Part shown: positions 15,826 through 24,749 of the stretch, piece by piece
Layout: every line of letters begins with the position of its first letter
Position numbering within the stretch: position 1 is the first letter of the stretch
The notes under the pieces: generated by a model
What the model was told of the DNA's origin: nothing
Databases searched by the model: none
The model's input: the letters and a program-made list of their open reading frames with translations, nothing else
Made by a program: the position numbers and the translations under genes
NCBI GenBank assembly: GCA_003141195.1
Contig: PLLC01000089.1
Span: 1-32,787, forward strand
Direction: 5' to 3'
DNA from: Syntrophaceae bacterium
GTDB taxonomy: Bacteria > Desulfobacterota > Syntrophia > Syntrophales > UBA5619
DNA: 32,787 nucleotides

Positions 15826-16491
15826 ATGAAAAAGGGATTGATCAAGGCGACCGACGCCTTCGAAAGAATCGTCCACTGGAGTCTGGCCGTCTCGTGCCTG
15901 ATCCTCTGCATCACGGGGCTCGGGATGATGTTCCATTCGTTCAACTTCATCGGGACGCTGATGGGCGGCCTCAAGTCGCTCAAATACATCCACAACTTTT
16001 CGGGCCTCTTCTTCATCCTGGCGATCGTCTTCACCATCCGCATGTGGTGGAAGGAGGCGGGGATCTTTTCCATGCCGGAGGATCTCGAGTGGATGATGTG
16101 CGCGGGGGGCTACCTCTGGCACGTGGACAAGGTTCCCGAGGTCGGGAAATACAATCCCGGCCAGAAGGCCTTCTTTCTGGCAGTCGCCTTCTTCGGCGTG
16201 ATCATGGTAATCACGGGGCTCATCATGTGGTTCCCCTTCTACTTCCCGGTAGAGCTGGTGCGGTGGATGTATCCGCTCCACGCGCTCGGCTTCGTGGTAA
16301 TCTTCGCCTTCTTCTTCGTCCACCTCTATCTGGGGACGATCGGTTCGCCCGGGTCGCTTCCGGCGATGCTCCATGGTTGGGTGACACGCGCCTGGCTGAA
16401 GAAGCAACACGCCAAGTGGCTCCGCGAGATGGAGGAGACGGGGAAGTTGGAGGTCTTCGGCGAGGAGAAAAAAGCGGCCCACGGCCATTAG
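15826..16491 (+). CDS. fdnI: Formate dehydrogenase gamma subunit, cytochrome b556 family
   Basis: A 221-aa membrane protein with four predicted helices (about 15-38, 56-75, 110-135, 150-172) and the haem-ligand type histidines of the family (RIVHW near 17, KYIHNFSG near 54, YPLHALGF near 150, FFVHLYLG near 166). It would accept electrons from the beta subunit and reduce membrane quinone, or run in reverse for quinol-driven CO2 reduction or interspecies formate transfer. I chose the ATG at 15826, one base after the beta-subunit stop; the longer open frame only extends into the beta gene. Its stop overlaps the convergent next gene by 4 nt. Confidence 0.92.
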   Translation: MKKGLIKATDAFERIVHWSLAVSCLILCITGLGMMFHSFNFIGTLMGGLKSLKYIHNFSGLFFILAIVFTIRMWWKEAGIFSMPEDLEWMMCAGGYLWHVDKVPEVGKYNPGQKAFFLAVAFFGVIMVITGLIMWFPFYFPVELVRWMYPLHALGFVVIFAFFFVHLYLGTIGSPGSLPAMLHGWVTRAWLKKQHAKWLREMEETGKLEVFGEEKKAAHGH

Positions 16492-18656
16492 ACGAGGAGA
16501 AGGGCAAGCGCGGCGAGGAGGATCATCCCCCTCAGGGTTCCGGCGAGGCCGAGGAGGGGGATGAGGGCGAGGCTCCCCAGGATAGCGCCGAGGCAGCCGC
16601 CGATGAGGTCCGCCGCGTAGAGGGGGCCGATGACCTTCTTCTGTTCCCGAACGCCGCGAAGGCTGGCATAGGCGAAGAGGCCGCCGACCAGAAATCCGGC
16701 GGCGGCAAGGAGCACCGCCGTCAGGAGGAGGCCGCCGGCGGCCCCGCCGGTCACGATCCCGATCGCGGCGAAACCAAGGAGGCTGAAACCGGCCAGGAGG
16801 GCGCAGCCCCATCCCCGGGTCCGTTTTTTCTTGACGCCCGTCCCGAGGATCAGATCCCGGAAGACCGGCGCCCCGAGGGCCAGGCCGGCCATGAACGCCG
16901 CGAGGAGGAGGCCGATGTCCTGGTAGAGGACGCCCTCCTTCGCCTGGTAGGCGAGGATGAGGACCGATTCGCATACGATGCCGAGAAATCCGGCGACGAC
17001 GGCCAGGAGCAACCGCCTCCAGGCGGGCCGCAGGCGGCTTCCAAGAAACAGGAGCGCCAAGCCGATCCCCAAAATCCACCCGATTTTCCCGAACCCCTTT
17101 CCTTCAGCTCCGAAACCGGGCAGCTCCGCGAGCGACAGACTCGGGAAGAATCGCGAGAGCCAGGACATCACCGCATAGGGGTAGCAGACTGGCCGGATGT
17201 CGGTGTTTTCCGGAACGTCCGTTTCTTTCAGGCGTTTCTCAACGTCGGCGAAACGGTCGTTCGTGAAGAGATAGCGGATGTAGGGCGGCGAGACGAGGCG
17301 GGTCTGGAATCCCCGTTCCCGGAGGCGGTCGGTCAGGATTTCCGGTGACCGGGGGAGGGGGGCGGCGGATGCGGTCATCACCGTCATTTCCCCCGGCAGG
17401 ACGAGGACCTCCGGAAAGACGGAGGCGAGGGCATGATAAACGCTTGCCGTCCGGCGGGTCATCTGCGGCGTCCAGAGGTTCTCGGCGGCGGGGAGACGCA
17501 GCGCGACGATTCCGCCGGGATGGAGACGTGCGGCGCACTGGGCGAAGAATTCCCGCGTGTAGAAGCGGTTCGTCTCTCCCGACGACGGCTCCGGCATGCC
17601 GACGAGGATCAGGTCCCAGGCAAAACCCCTGTTCTTCAGGAAATGCCGCGGATCGGCCCGGGTGATACGGACGGCGGGGTCCGTCAGCGACGCCCGGATG
17701 TCCGCGGGGAGATGGCGCCGGAGAAGGGCAATCGGCTCAAGGTCGAGGACGACGGCGTCGATCCGCACTGGCCGGTGCCGGAGGAGCTCGCGGAGGGTTC
17801 CGTCCCATCCCCCGCCGAGGACGAGGATCCGCCGCGGCTCCGGGTGCTGGAGGGCCGTCAGGTGGGCGAAGAGCTCCGCCTCCGTTCCCCCGCTTTCGAA
17901 GGCGAGGGCATCGTTCTCGAATACGGAGACTTGTCCGGCGAGAACCGTGGCGGTGATCCGTCCGTAGGGAGAGTCCCGTGTCACGAGGAGCCCCGGGTGG
18001 TTCCAGCCCGTCATCCGCCGGTCCAGGGGGGACGCCTGATAGAGGATGGCGATCAGGAGCGCAGCCATAGCGACAGCGACAACACGGCCAGGCCGGCTTC
18101 CTTTTCCCGGGAAGAGGAAAAGGGCCGCGGCGACGGCAATCAGGCCGCAGGCGACGGCAAGGGGGAGGTTCTGGACGCCGTAGCGGAGACAGAGCGTCGC
18201 CAGCAGACCTCCGGCGAGGCCCCCCGCGCTTTCGATCCCGTAGGCGCCGGCGAGCGTCCGGCCCCGTTCCGCATGGAGACCGGCGGCCTCCCGGAACAGG
18301 AGGCCCGAGAGTAGGCCGGCGGGCAGCAGGGCGATCACCAGCGCCGCCATCTGCCGGGGAAAGGGGAGGTAGGCGCCGGGGATGCCGCCGAGGAGGAGGC
18401 GGCTCGCCCGGAGGAAGACGACGCCGAGGGGGAGGAAGAGGGCGAAGCACAGAAACAAAACGGCTGGCCGGCCGGCGGAGGGGCGCCGGCCGCCGATGAA
18501 CGCCCCCACAGCGGTCAGGAGCATCCAGACCGCCAGGGCGATGAGGTAGATCAGCTCGATTCCGTAAAAGGCGACGTTCAGCTCCCGCAGCAGAACGATC
18601 TGCCCGAAGAGCGAGACGAGGCCTGTCAGGAACAGCGCGGCGACGTCGGCGATCAT
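16488..18656 (-). CDS. Multi-spanning membrane protein with spermidine-synthase-like domain
   Basis: 722 aa. About seven hydrophobic helices (1-215), then a Rossmann methyltransferase/spermidine-synthase-like domain (about 260-430) with ILVLGGGWDGTLRE near 275, AVVLDLEPIALLRRHLP, MPEPSSGETNRFYTREFF near 352 and an ALRLP segment. More helices follow (about 515-722). This is the fused membrane aminopropyltransferase-like family common in anaerobes. Where spermidine synthase has the catalytic aspartate (consensus D-x-x-D-P), this protein has VGMPEPSS, so true spermidine synthesis is doubtful. The ATG overlaps the stop of the upstream mini-ORF as ATGA. Location next to AMMECR1 sequence ties it to the AmmeMemoRadiSam locus 10 kb away. 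Confidence 0.8.
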   Translation of the reverse strand: MIADVAALFLTGLVSLFGQIVLLRELNVAFYGIELIYLIALAVWMLLTAVGAFIGGRRPSAGRPAVLFLCFALFLPLGVVFLRASRLLLGGIPGAYLPFPRQMAALVIALLPAGLLSGLLFREAAGLHAERGRTLAGAYGIESAGGLAGGLLATLCLRYGVQNLPLAVACGLIAVAAALFLFPGKGSRPGRVVAVAMAALLIAILYQASPLDRRMTGWNHPGLLVTRDSPYGRITATVLAGQVSVFENDALAFESGGTEAELFAHLTALQHPEPRRILVLGGGWDGTLRELLRHRPVRIDAVVLDLEPIALLRRHLPADIRASLTDPAVRITRADPRHFLKNRGFAWDLILVGMPEPSSGETNRFYTREFFAQCAARLHPGGIVALRLPAAENLWTPQMTRRTASVYHALASVFPEVLVLPGEMTVMTASAAPLPRSPEILTDRLRERGFQTRLVSPPYIRYLFTNDRFADVEKRLKETDVPENTDIRPVCYPYAVMSWLSRFFPSLSLAELPGFGAEGKGFGKIGWILGIGLALLFLGSRLRPAWRRLLLAVVAGFLGIVCESVLILAYQAKEGVLYQDIGLLLAAFMAGLALGAPVFRDLILGTGVKKKRTRGWGCALLAGFSLLGFAAIGIVTGGAAGGLLLTAVLLAAAGFLVGGLFAYASLRGVREQKKVIGPLYAADLIGGCLGAILGSLALIPLLGLAGTLRGMILLAALALLLV

Positions 18657-18694
18657 CGGTGTTCCGCTTCGTCAAAAACGATCGCCTGGAGGGT
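18624..18694. repeat. 71-bp boundary direct repeat, left copy
   Basis: 69 of 71 bases equal 29057-29127 (offset 10433; differences at 18672 and 18691). It covers the last codons of an AMMECR1-like reading frame and the first 11 codons of the spermidine-synthase-like gene. Similarity to the left of it stops abruptly; to the right it continues only as protein-level similarity. Confidence 0.9.
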
Positions 18695-18793
18695 GGAGAA
18701 ACACGCCCCCGCCTCCTGCCGGGCTTTCGCCGACAGCCCCGCCTTCCGGGAGCTGAAGACGACAACCGGCAGTCCGATTCGCATGAATATCAT
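18653..18793 (-). pseudogene. Internally deleted Memo/AMMECR1 minigene (46 codons)
   Basis: An open frame with AGGAGATCC ahead of its ATG. Its end, KAGLSAKARQEAGACF then STLQAIVFDEAEHR, matches the AMMECR1 C-terminus encoded at 29086 (KAGLPSGAWRDGASF, LTFQAIVFGEAEHR). Its start, MIFMRIGLPVVVFS, resembles the first residues of the same intact protein (MTILQFGIPIVALS). About 460 residues between them are absent. The stop overlaps the next start (ATGA), so it may still serve as a translational leader for the membrane protein. The C-terminal match is solid; the N-terminal match is suggestive. Confidence 0.7.
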
Positions 18794-18887
18794 GGTGGAT
18801 CTCCTTTCAGTTCCGGACGCCGGGATAGTATAGGGAAGGCTGCCCGAGGGACGAGGGTCGGCAGCAGTGCTTTGTTCGGCCTCCGTT

Positions 18888-19358
18888 CTACTCGTCTTCC
18901 GGGTCGGGATACTGGGGCGGCGAGTCTCCTCTGCACTCGATCACTCTCGGGTACTTCACCTTGGCTTGCAGTGCCTCCACGCCTTCAACCGTGACCTCGT
19001 GCCACCACTCGTCACCGAAATCGAACAGGTACTCAAAGGTCGTCGCGCACTTCAGTTTCAGATCCCCAATCCTCGTCTCCACCGCGTTGAACTGCTTGGT
19101 TTCGAGTAGGTCGCGCCTTCCCTCAAAACAGGCGGGGATCGAGTAGGACAATGCGTCCATCAGTCTCCGCCTGCTTGTGCCCTTGGCCGCGGACATGTAG
19201 AAGGAGTACAGGTGCTCGTCATACCGATCAAAAGCGCGAAATATCGCGCTGTGGAGATCGTCCAGCGTTTGGTCGGTCCGGATAGCGATTCGCCGCCAGA
19301 TTCGCTTCGCGCCCTTCAGCGCCACCTTCAGAATGACTACCTCCGGCTCAGCCGTCAT
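18888..19358 (-). CDS. Plasmid pRiA4b ORF-3-like protein
   Basis: A 156-aa protein with the family pattern: VILKVALKGAKRIWRRIAI, DDLHSAIFRAFDRYDEHLYSF (central), then TTFEYLFDFGDEWWHEVTVE near the C-terminus, where Y-x-Y/F-D-F-G-D-x-W is the hallmark. The family is widespread on plasmids, in IS elements as a passenger and in accessory islands; its function is not established. I chose the ATG at 19358 because GGAGG lies 6 nt upstream; a longer frame to 19397 lacks this. It ends in an acidic PDPEDE tail. First gene inside the accessory block, just beyond the minigene boundary. Confidence 0.8.
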   Translation of the reverse strand: MTAEPEVVILKVALKGAKRIWRRIAIRTDQTLDDLHSAIFRAFDRYDEHLYSFYMSAAKGTSRRRLMDALSYSIPACFEGRRDLLETKQFNAVETRIGDLKLKCATTFEYLFDFGDEWWHEVTVEGVEALQAKVKYPRVIECRGDSPPQYPDPEDE

Positions 19359-19435
19359 GTCGATCCTCCTGCCGAACATAAAACTCACCGGCGGCAATGG
19401 AGCGCAACGGAATTGCCAACCGGTGCAGCGCCTTG

Positions 19436-19847
19436 TTATATTTTCTCTTTGTATTCCTTGAAGGCCTCCAACAATTGCCGGAATGAAGTTGGCTTGTATT
19501 TTTCAAAACTTTCTTCGTCCACGTAAACGAAGTCGTACTGCACGTCTGTCTGCACCCGGTTGATGTCTTCGCACCATTGCCGCAGCCGCGCCATCTTCAG
19601 CGGCACGTCCAGATCTCCCTGCCCTTTGGTTTCGACAATGACAATCCGCTTGTCCGACAACTTGACCATAAAATCCGGGTAGTAGTTGGAGATATCGCCG
19701 CCCGCGTTCACGTAATCGAGCTTGAAATGGACGGCCAGGTAGTTCTTCGCGAAAGAGACCACATCGCTGCAATCCTCCAGGAATGCGGCAACCGCTTTCC
19801 TTCAGCTTCGGGTCGATCAGTTCCGCTCTGGTTTCCGCTTCGTTCAT
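19436..19847 (-). pseudogene. Collapsed restriction endonuclease gene (N- and C-terminal ends only)
   Basis: The frame opens MNEAETRAELIDPKLKES, the typical start of HsdR-like/DEAD-box restriction subunits. Then, in another frame, it continues AVAAFLEDCSDVVSFAKNYL and DISNYYPDF...IVIVETKGQGDLDVPLK, the C-terminal PD-(D/E)xK nuclease part of restriction-type helicases. Everything between, normally the whole helicase, is missing, so a large out-of-frame deletion joined the ends near 19805. The start overlaps the fic stop as ATGA, so this was a fic-restriction operon. It may still make a short peptide but no enzyme. Confidence 0.7.
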
Positions 19848-20725
19848 GGGTCGTAAACTCCAATTTTCCAAACACCTTTTTCACGGAAAGCCGGAATCGT
19901 CTGTCGGCGGGCGGCGTTAAGTAGGGTGTTGATCGATTTCCGGCCCGTTTTCGCGCAATCGGCAAGCGTGGTTATCTTCTCGCCGCGCAGATAGGTAATT
20001 CTTTTGTGCAGCGACTCCGTCAGAGCGAGGGTGACCATCTTCTCCATTGTTTTGGCATTTTTTGCTTTGCTATATTCATTAAACGAGGCGTAATAAACCC
20101 GCTTCTCTTTATCCCGAATGATGATGCCGGGGAAACCCAGGCGCCTGAGCTGGAAATTGATGATTACCCGACCCATTCTGCCGTTGCCGTCGCAAAACGG
20201 ATGGATCGTTTCGAAATCAAGATGGAATTTGGCGATCTTGTCGGTAAAGTAATTAATGTGGTCGGCGGCAAATTCCCGCAGAATTGTCTCGATCATGGGT
20301 ACGACCCGTTCCGGCGCCGGCGCAATATGGGTTCCCACACGGACATATTCACCCGTGGTGCGGAAACACCCCGCAATCGCATCGTTGATATTGCCGATCA
20401 GCATTTTGTGCAGAAGCAGAATCATCTCCAGAGAAAGTTCCGCTGCCTGCGCTTTGCTTTTGGTATATTCCATCACCCGGGCGAGATTTTTTGCTTCAAA
20501 AACTTCCCGCACCGATACATGACGGGAAACTTCCATCTCCAGCAGAATGCGCTCCGTCTCCTTGAGCGTCAGCGTCGAATTCTCGATGGCGTTGGAATTG
20601 AAAACGCTTTCCGGAAGCTCGGACTCATCAATAATTGTCAGTAAAGATTCTTTGCCCTGGGCAAGCCGGTCGTATTCGGCCTTAAGGTCTTTGAGAGCGT
20701 TTTTTACGGGATTCGTTGTTGCCAT
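19844..20725 (-). CDS. fic: Fic family protein (AMPylator type, class II with N-terminal inhibitory helix)
   Basis: A 293-aa protein with the complete Fic motif HPFCDGNGRMGR (175-186). The inhibitory motif SNAIEN ([S/T]xxxE[G/N]) is at 44-49, as in class II Fic proteins whose activity is self-restrained. The C-terminal about 60 residues form a winged-helix-like tail (ITTLADCAKTGRKSINTLL). It would transfer AMP, or another nucleotide, to target-protein hydroxyls. I chose the ATG at 20725 because the promoter's -10 box sits over the earlier ATG. It is directly coupled to a restriction gene remnant; Fic genes of this type are often found in restriction-modification loci. Confidence 0.88.
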   Translation of the reverse strand: MATTNPVKNALKDLKAEYDRLAQGKESLLTIIDESELPESVFNSNAIENSTLTLKETERILLEMEVSRHVSVREVFEAKNLARVMEYTKSKAQAAELSLEMILLLHKMLIGNINDAIAGCFRTTGEYVRVGTHIAPAPERVVPMIETILREFAADHINYFTDKIAKFHLDFETIHPFCDGNGRMGRVIINFQLRRLGFPGIIIRDKEKRVYYASFNEYSKAKNAKTMEKMVTLALTESLHKRITYLRGEKITTLADCAKTGRKSINTLLNAARRQTIPAFREKGVWKIGVYDP

Positions 20726-20731
20726 AGAAAA

Positions 20732-20760
20732 ACCATACATGATTAACGGGTATTTGTCAA
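20732..20760 (-). promoter_or_regulatory. Near-consensus promoter of fic, possibly giving a leaderless mRNA
   Basis: On the minus strand TTGACA (20755-20760) and TATGGT (20732-20737) are 17 bp apart. Only 6 nt separate the -10 box from the ATG at 20725, so transcription would begin at or next to the start codon. A GTTAA-T-TTAAC palindrome just upstream (about 20766-20776) is a possible operator. Confidence 0.65.
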
Positions 20761-20820
20761 AGCATCGTTAATTTAACACGAAACGGGCAGCAATTAACGT
20801 TTTTTATAGAACCGTTCCCT

Positions 20821-21043
20821 CTATTTGGCCTCGCTTTTCTTCTTTGCGGGCGTCTCAGTCGTGCCGAGTTGCTTGCGCTGTTTGGTCTCGACCATTTTGC
20901 TGACGTCAGCAAAATGATCCTCAATAACGCTGCCCGCCTGTTGTCTTCGCCATTACTTCTTCCCTCCGACCGTAACCTCGACAATCGTCATCGTGTCGTT
21001 GCCGAAGATAACGACATACTTTACAACTGGAAACACTACTCAT
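20821..21043 (-). pseudogene. Two overlapping gene remnants of unknown family
   Basis: From the right, a frame reads VFPVVKYVVIFGNDTMTIVE and ends VTVGGKK with TAA at 20953-20955. That stop overlaps an ATG (TAATG) opening MAKTTGGQ, which then needs a one-base frame change to continue VIEDHFADVSKMVETKQRK and end KKKSEAK at 20821. Stop/start overlap and protein-like composition suggest the end of one gene and a small frameshifted second gene. I do not recognise either. They lie between fic and the helicase-nuclease gene. Confidence 0.4.
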
Positions 21044-24000
21044 TCAATTGACGTTCATTTTGTTTTTGCACGCCGGGTATGCAGTACAACCATAAAATTC
21101 GCCATACCTGCTACTCCGAAGTTTCATGGGAGCACCACATTTGTCACAGTGAGGAGCCTCGCCAGTTTGTTTCCCAGACGCCCCCTTTTGCCTTCGTGGT
21201 CTGTCAAAGCTCTCCCTCCAAGTACAGGTGTCGAGCTCGCAGTCCCAATAAGGACCATACGGCCCCTTACGATATGATGTTCTTGCCCCACAAATTGGGC
21301 ACCGAGGGTTTTCCGCCCTAGTAGAAATTCCCTCTGCAGCATCGGGTCGCACGCCACGGTCAAGGGCCATGAACGCAGAGAGCTGAAGAGCTAAATCCTT
21401 TCCCTCGATCCGTGCCATAACCTCATCAGTGCGTGTGGTGTGGGACAATGGGTTCAACGAGCCAAACCAGACGATTTCATCATCTATCACAACGACTTTT
21501 TCATGGATTTCGCCTCGCGTATCCACAACACAACCTATATGTTCTAGCCCATCAAGGGCGGCCTTCCCTTGTTCAACAGGAATGCTGCCATTATTCTTCG
21601 GTGGCCGAGTCACGCAACGAATCGCAACTCCCTCGGCTTTTTTTCGCCGGAAGAGCGCCTCGTAAGCAGCAACTCGCTGTTCGGTTACAAAGCCGGAGAA
21701 GATGGCAATGCCCTTTTGGGCTCGATCTAGATCCGCCATGCAAACTTGTTCAAAGTCATGTTGATTGAAAAGCCCGGTTTTCTCGACATCCGGCGACAAA
21801 TCAAAAGGCCTCCCAAGGCGCCGCAAATCCTCAGCAATGGGATACATTGCCAATACATCGCGGACATCGACCACACTACCGCGATCCTGCATCTCCGACA
21901 AGATATCGCGGAGTATCGCATAGCAAGGAAGCTTCTGGTCGAGATACGCAAGGTTGGCGAATACTATGAGATGGCCTTTGGCCCTACTTACGGCGACGTT
22001 GAAAAGCATCGCCCCTGCATCATCGACGTCGTCGGCATCAAGGAATATACCTGCACGTTGCTCTCCGTGGCTGTCGGGGATGTCCATGATCATCACGTGC
22101 TTTTCATCGCCCTGGTAACGATGCACGGTACCGGCCTCGACCATATCGCTCAGCTTAGACCCTTTGAGAATGCGTTGGAGTACTTTAGATTGTGCGGCAT
22201 ATGGGGTACAGACACCAACTCGAGATATATTTTGTAAGTAGCCGCAGGACTCCAGGAAACGGCACAGATTCCTCACGGCCAAAGCGTTCATGAGGTTATA
22301 GCGAGAATTGAACGGATCGCGGCTCACAAAGGGCCAGATTGGCGACGTATCGACGATTGTGAGAGGTCCGTCGAATGGCTGCGGAGGACGTGCCCCAGAC
22401 GGGACATGAGGATAACCAGTAGCTGTTTGTAATTTACCCTCGTACATGCGCAACGAGATTAAGCGGCATATCTGGTCGTCCATCCGGTATTGCTCTTTGA
22501 GCATCGCAACGCGTTTGCAGTGTCCCTCCTTCAGCATTTTCTTGTCAATTTCATTCGAGCGAAACACATCACCACCACCCGCTTTGAAAATTGCCTTTTG
22601 CTCAGTCTGGACGATGGGTGCCAACTGCCTGAAATCACAACTTTCTCTTTCGCTAGGCCCGCCGCGTTGAAGAGGGCCGGCAGCATTACCATGGATGCTT
22701 CGTCGACTATCACCACGTCAAATTCGCTGAAAAGTTGCGGGCTAAGGTATGCTTTGGTAACCGTTGCTCCAACAATGCGAGCCCGATCCATGATTGATTT
22801 TCTGATGTCATCGAGCTGCTTGTTGATGTCGGATATTTCCTCAATGAGCGGGCGTTTCTGCTCCTCAGCCTGTTCAAGCTGACGCTCAACCTGTTTTCGG
22901 TCTACACCCGCAACGGCCTGCTTCGCTTGATGGATAGAAGTATCTATTCCACTCAGGCGTTCCTTGAGGTCGCGGAGCTTCTGTTCCGAGGAATCAACTT
23001 GCTTTTCTAATACCACGAGATCGGCACTTGCCAGTCGTATGTCTTTCTCGAGGGTATCAAGCGAACGCAAAAATACACGTTTTATGGTGCCTGCCAGCTG
23101 AACTTTCTGTTTTTCTGCTTGTAGGGCTTCAAACCGCTTCTCTAAAGTTCGCTTCCGCTCGACAACCGAATTGCGGTGAGTCTGGGCTTGTTGAAAGGTG
23201 GTTGCAACGCGCCCCCTCTCGGCAACAAGGCCGTCCAAGACGATAAATGCCTTCATCAGTTCTGTGGCGCGAGCCACAGAGGCGTTAATCCGTTCGAGCT
23301 GTACCTCCAGTTCCTCTTTTCGAGCAAGGAGCGTCCGCGATTTTCTCTCGACAATCCCGTCAACGGTGATTTGCTCTGTCCAGTCTTGTTTTAGCTCACT
23401 GTCGACAATCTGTCCAACTCGAATGATCTGCCCCTCCTCAACCGCAGGGTGTTGCCTGCCGAATCGTATACAAAGCTTTAGGAGCACTTGATCAACTGCC
23501 TTGTTTGTATTAGAGCAAAGAAGAATCCGCTTGCTCCACTGAATAAGGACCTGACACAGAGCGCTCAGGGTCACTGTCTTGCCGGTTCCCGGTGGTCCCC
23601 ACAGATAGAATATCTCATTGGCGAGGATCTTCGCGATGGCTTCCTTCTGATAGGCATTGAGGCCGTCTACGAACTCTGCTGGGACGAAAGCAGGAGCGAG
23701 TTCATCGCCGATATTGAAAATGACTGACTCAGCGAGTTTGGTATTGAAATTGGTTATCTCACTTTTCGCAATCTTTTCCAGACGATTGCGAAGAGCCTCC
23801 AGCATTGCAGTATTGTCAATCCGCACAATACATGCGGCAATACGCGGGCCAAAGTCATCCTGCAGCGAGATCACTATCTGGTTGCCCAAAAAGGCCACTA
23901 TGCGGCCTTCCGACTGGGTGCCCCCGACTACAGCTATGACCGCGGCACCCTCGAACAGTTCAGCATCTTCGTTGTAGGGAAACTGATATCCGTTTTCTTT

Positions 24001-24618
24001 GCCATCCAGTTGCACCCTCACACCGCTCTCAAGCACGACTTGTTTGAAAGCCGTTTTTTTGCGGCGCATTTCAGCGACAAGTGCTTTGACTCCAGCTTCG
24101 TATCGCTCGACTAACGGGGCATCTTTCCTAAACTCTAGTTTGACCTCATCCTTGAGGTCAAACTGCCGCTTAGCCGGAACCCCGTCCAGCTTACCAGGCT
24201 TCCGCATTTTCCCCATGCGAGGTTCGCGTGGAGGTTCTTCCCTTGCCTCCTTGTTGCTTGAACTATCTGCCGACTCGGTTTTAGCGGCGGTAGACCCAGT
24301 GGTTTTTTTTGTTTCTCCATGCGGTTTATTATCATCACCAAACAAGCTTTTCTGCTCTGGCTTCGAAGTCTGAGATTGGCGGATCTCATGCTTTGGTGAG
24401 TTGTTCTTTAGCGGAGATTCTGTCTTAGGGCTGCCGCTACTGCTGGCAAGTACTTCGATCCTTCCTTCAACCTTGGAGCGCAAGGTTTTCATTTTCGGCG
24501 TTGAACGGAGCTGCAATTCAGCAAGAACCTGCTTAAGCACCTCAAGGTCATTCTGATTTTCGTCGAAAACATGCCTTATCTGGTCCCCGGTAAATTTAAA
24601 ATACGGTCTGTTTGACAT
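21044..24618 (-). pseudogene. SF1 helicase-PLD nuclease, Mokosh type II-like, frameshifted in motif III
   Basis: Two overlapping frames together encode about 1190 aa. The first (from ATG 24618) has a basic and acidic N-terminal region, Walker A GPPGTGKT near 340, a long coiled coil (about 425-620) and DVVIVDEAS near 635. The second has QLAPIVQTEQ, GVCTPYAAQ, VHRYQGDE and NVAVSRAKGHL (helicase domain 2), a phospholipase-D motif IHEKVVVIDDEIVWFGSLN, and two C-terminal zinc ribbons (CPICGARTSYRK, CDKCGAPMKLRS). The frame breaks near 22625 inside the VISGD-xx-QLAP motif, consistent with loss of about 10 bases. Helicase plus PLD in one polypeptide matches the anti-phage Mokosh type II layout. It is a pseudogene unless the break is a sequencing error. 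Confidence 0.75.
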
Positions 24619-24639
24619 ATGACAGGCCACCTAATTAGT

Positions 24640-24745
24640 TCATTTATGCGTAAGTGGTTCGATTTTCAGGTACGCGTCCCCCATCATCATCTTGTAGTGC
24701 TCGATGTGTCTGGTCTTCTCAAAAATAGCTCCGAACACCTGCAAG
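24640..24745 (-). pseudogene. C-terminal fragment of an unidentified gene
   Basis: A frame ending in TGA (24640-24642) reads LQVFGAIFEKTRHIEHYKMM then MGDAYLKIEPLTHK. It looks like genuine coding sequence but is cut off upstream by the inverted-repeat element at 24750. Not recognised. It would precede the helicase-nuclease gene on the same strand. Confidence 0.35.
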
Positions 24746-24749
24746 GAAC

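Noticed and set aside
15894-17348. 484-codon plus-strand frame spanning the end of the FDH gamma gene and the convergent gene
   Set aside because: It crosses two convincing genes in other frames and has no family features.
22612-22623. GGACGATGGGTG at the helicase frameshift also occurs in the 62-bp repeat
   Set aside because: A 12-bp match only; here it encodes the conserved LAPIV residues, so it is coincidence rather than an insertion scar.
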